Source: Paramecium octaurelia (Eukaryota; Ciliophora; Oligohymenophorea; Peniculida; Parameciidae). Taken from it: a DNA stretch of 64,000 nucleotides. The position numbers and the translations under genes were made by a program. The stretch is from NCBI GenBank assembly GCA_905182995.1, contig CAJJDP010000059.1, positions 261,311 through 325,310 on the forward strand, given 5' to 3'. The notes beneath the pieces are model-generated. The model worked only from the letters and a program-made list of their open reading frames with translations. It had not been told where the DNA came from and did not search any database. Positions 62,201 through 64,000 of this stretch are shown one piece after another; the first letter of the stretch is position 1; every line of letters begins with the position of its first letter.

Positions 62201-62752
62201 ATGTAGCAAAATTCAAAAACAATTACTGTTTCTATAAATGGAAATAACCATTACTATCAGTCTTATAAAGATTTAAAGACTTAGCTAAAAGCGATAGGGG
62301 GCGATTGGGTATTATTTGATTCTCGCTTTGAAAATATAATTGATGAAGATAATTTTCTAAATTGTGAGAATTAGATAGCTATTAAATCAAAAGTCATTCA
62401 AGATGCAGTAAAACATGATGAAAAATACCTAAAATTACAGAAGGATTATAAAAATTTGTTGTTATATTTTTCCTTATTTCTTAAAGCGGATAATTAAAAC
62501 AAATCTAAAATAGTGGCACTTCAAAAAGAATTAACGATTTGTTAATAAATGTTAAAGTAAATGTAAGACCAGTATTAACATTAATAAGGATAAAGAGATA
62601 ATTAAATAAAATCAGATTCAAGCGATAATGAAGGAAATTATGATACTTATAATATGGAAAACCAACAAAATTTCGAAAACAGTTTACTGTAAAAATAAAA
62701 AGAGGATAGAGAGTATTGGAATGCAAATATGGAACCTACATAATAATAATGA
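62201..62752 (+). CDS. Coiled-coil Gln-rich protein, 183 residues
   Basis: Intronless frame from ATG 62201 to TGA 62750-62752, exactly 183 residues. N-terminus MQQNSKTITVSINGNNHYYQ, then LKTQLKAIGGDWVLFDSRFE. Helical Gln/Lys/Asp-rich from residue about 80, ending MEPTQQQ. Its N-terminal pattern (TI.V...Y...L...L...LFD) parallels that of the gene at 20559, and both follow the RIADP scrap, so they are probably paralogues of one unit. Function unknown. Confidence 0.6.
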
Positions 62753-62907
62753 GATCTGGCTAAACAAGGTTTGATGGCAAGCAGTGTTGAATAAACAATC
62801 AATAATAAAATTCATTTGCACCCTTTTATGTTTTGTTTGCTTTTAAATATTAATTATCTTAATTTCTTTTGGATATTTAACGTTTTGAAGTCAGAGCTCC
62901 TTCTCTT

Positions 62908-63383
62908 TCACTTATTATTTTGATTTTTCTAATAGGGAGCATTATTCCGAATATAATTTGTTTTCTCCCTGCAAGATTTATTTGTTTTAAAATAATTATC
63001 TACATTCATCAAAAAGGAGTGATGTTTTGTCAGAAACTATATATTTTTGTTTTTCAGCTTCTCTGAATGTTATTTTTCTTTTACTAAGTACTCTTGAGAT
63101 TACATTATTTCTTTAGATCAATTTCTTCAATAGGTTTTAAGGTAAATATCCATATTTAATTTTATGAAATCATTTAACTCTTATTCTTGGTTTCGCATTT
63201 TTTTTTTCCATTCATCATTAGCTTTAATTAATTGTTTATGTATTTGTATTGTCAAATGCCTCAGCAATTTCTGTAGCTTTGAAAACAACATTTTAATTAC
63301 TTCATTATACTCTTTTGCCAAATTTACTTTCAGTCCAACCAAAAAATGAACATTAATTTCATTTGGCTTACCTCTTACTACAT
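62908..63383 (-). CDS. Possible small helical protein with frame breaks
   Basis: Minus-strand segments with good composition: VVRGKPNEINVHFLVGLKVN, KMLFSKLQKLLRHLTIQ, KANDEWKKKMRNQEQELND, closed by TGA after YLKTY, then in a nearby frame SQEYLVKEKQHSEKLKNKN to TGA 62908-62910. No GT donor lies between the two parts, so either two small genes or an indel is present. Confidence 0.35.
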
Positions 63384-63551
63384 GTATTTTATTAATGATT
63401 AATTACCCTTAATTAAGAATTCAAATATCTTATATTCTCGTCTCTTTATTAATAAATATTAATATAAAATATAATAATCACACGAGCTTCCAAGATTTTA
63501 AATCAAAACTAGTTTAAAATATAATTAATATATTTACAATTATAATTTAAT

Positions 63552-63695
63552 TCATTTATCTTTAGCCTTAAAGTAAATCAATCCATATAGCCATCCTAAA
63601 GCACAACAGTTTTATATGGAAGCATATGCAATAAAAATTAGGATCAACAGACAAATTATGAGGAAAACTATCATCCAACATAAAATGATAATCAT
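63552..63695 (-). CDS. Small membrane protein or SLC33-relic fragment, 47 residues
   Basis: ATG 63695 opens MIIILCWMIVFLIICLLIL and continues FIAYASIQNCCALGWLYG to a basic end and TGA 63552-63554. The second half matches, in reverse orientation, sequence at about 20270-20340 in the SLC33 relic. It may be a moved fragment of that relic or a true tail-anchored peptide. Confidence 0.4.
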
Positions 63696-64000
63696 TAAAA
63701 ATCAGTTTATTTAAGTGATTGATTATGAATTGAAATAGATTTGAATTTATTTCTATTTTTTTAAATCGTTCTTCAATTTTTATAAACGTAAAAATAGTTT
63801 GAGTATTTTTTGGACTGATGTGATATATATTTGATTAGTTTTTGGAAAAAGAGGAAATATAAATATTTTTAAATAATAATAATTTTTTCAAAGATACAAA
63901 TTTTCCCAGAATTTAGCTGAAAATCTAATAATAAAATTAACGATGTTCTTAATGTTCTATTCGCCAATGGTTCTAATGATTTGAAAAATTCTCATATTAA
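63696..64000. other. Right-hand end, no gene seen
   Basis: A+T-rich sequence to the window edge without a supportable gene or telomeric repeat. Confidence 0.45.

Noticed and set aside
1-64000. CRISPR arrays, bacterial operons, ribosome-binding sites
   Set aside because: The genetic code, introns and gene families show a ciliate nuclear genome; no regularly spaced repeats were seen.
63900-64000. Telomere at the right end
   Set aside because: No G4T2 or G3T3 repeat is present on either strand.

Overview
The window is macronuclear DNA of a ciliate, most likely Paramecium (P. tetraurelia-like). Reading frames are open only if TAA and TAG encode glutamine and TGA is the sole stop. Genes are cut by very many introns of about 19-35 nt, mostly GTA...TAG. 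DNA is A+T rich, intergenic gaps are short, and three trichocyst matrix protein genes are present. ORF callers that use the standard code shatter these genes, so the models here were rebuilt by reading both strands with the ciliate code and removing the tiny introns. Most models close to an exact multiple of three, which is good internal support.

Layout. 0-10 kb: a 5' gene stub (-), Lon protease (+), an RRN3-like Pol I factor carrying a DUF3223-like segment (-), a MOK/LF4-type kinase (+), an unknown basic protein (-), CCT4 chaperonin (-) and ribosomal protein eL33 (-). 10-20 kb: a degenerate FCP1/NIF-like domain protein (+), a membrane-anchored histidine acid phosphatase (-), threonine dehydratase (-), Rab11-like GTPase (+), a trichocyst matrix protein (-), a MORN-repeat protein (-) and a decayed acetyl-CoA-transporter (SLC33) relic (+). 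20-34 kb: a coiled-coil protein (+), a trichocyst matrix protein (+), UNC119 (-), eS19 (-), a third trichocyst matrix protein (+), an unknown large gene (+) and ATP-type PEP carboxykinase (+). 35-48 kb: an unknown protein (-), a Tc1/mariner-type transposase relic (-), a ZMYND12/TTC29-like axonemal protein (-), an EGF-like multi-span membrane protein (+), an unknown Ser-rich protein (-), a cyclic-nucleotide-type K+ channel (-) and a PLP alpha-oxoamine synthase of the serine palmitoyltransferase group (-). 48-64 kb: a Cys-containing unknown (-), a Cache-domain receptor (-), a CDPK relic reduced to EF-hands (+), a TBC-rhodanese protein (-), several unknown proteins, a CK1-type kinase that has lost its DFG segment (-), a large A-B-A'-B' inverted duplication, and a second coiled-coil gene next to another SLC33-like scrap.

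Two single N bases (30850 and 45457) each sit between exact copies of 1360 and 1337 bp. These look like unmerged overlaps of adjacent contigs, not real tandem repeats, and they split or duplicate the genes around them.

Functional themes are ordinary cell biology (translation, proteostasis, gluconeogenesis, amino-acid and sphingolipid metabolism), cilia (MOK, UNC119, ZMYND12-like, possibly MORN) and secretion (trichocyst proteins, Rab11). The accessory interest lies in relics (transposase, SLC33, CDPK, CK1), the permuted inverted duplication, the RRN3-DUF3223 fusion, and a motif shared upstream of all three trichocyst genes. No wholly new system is obvious.
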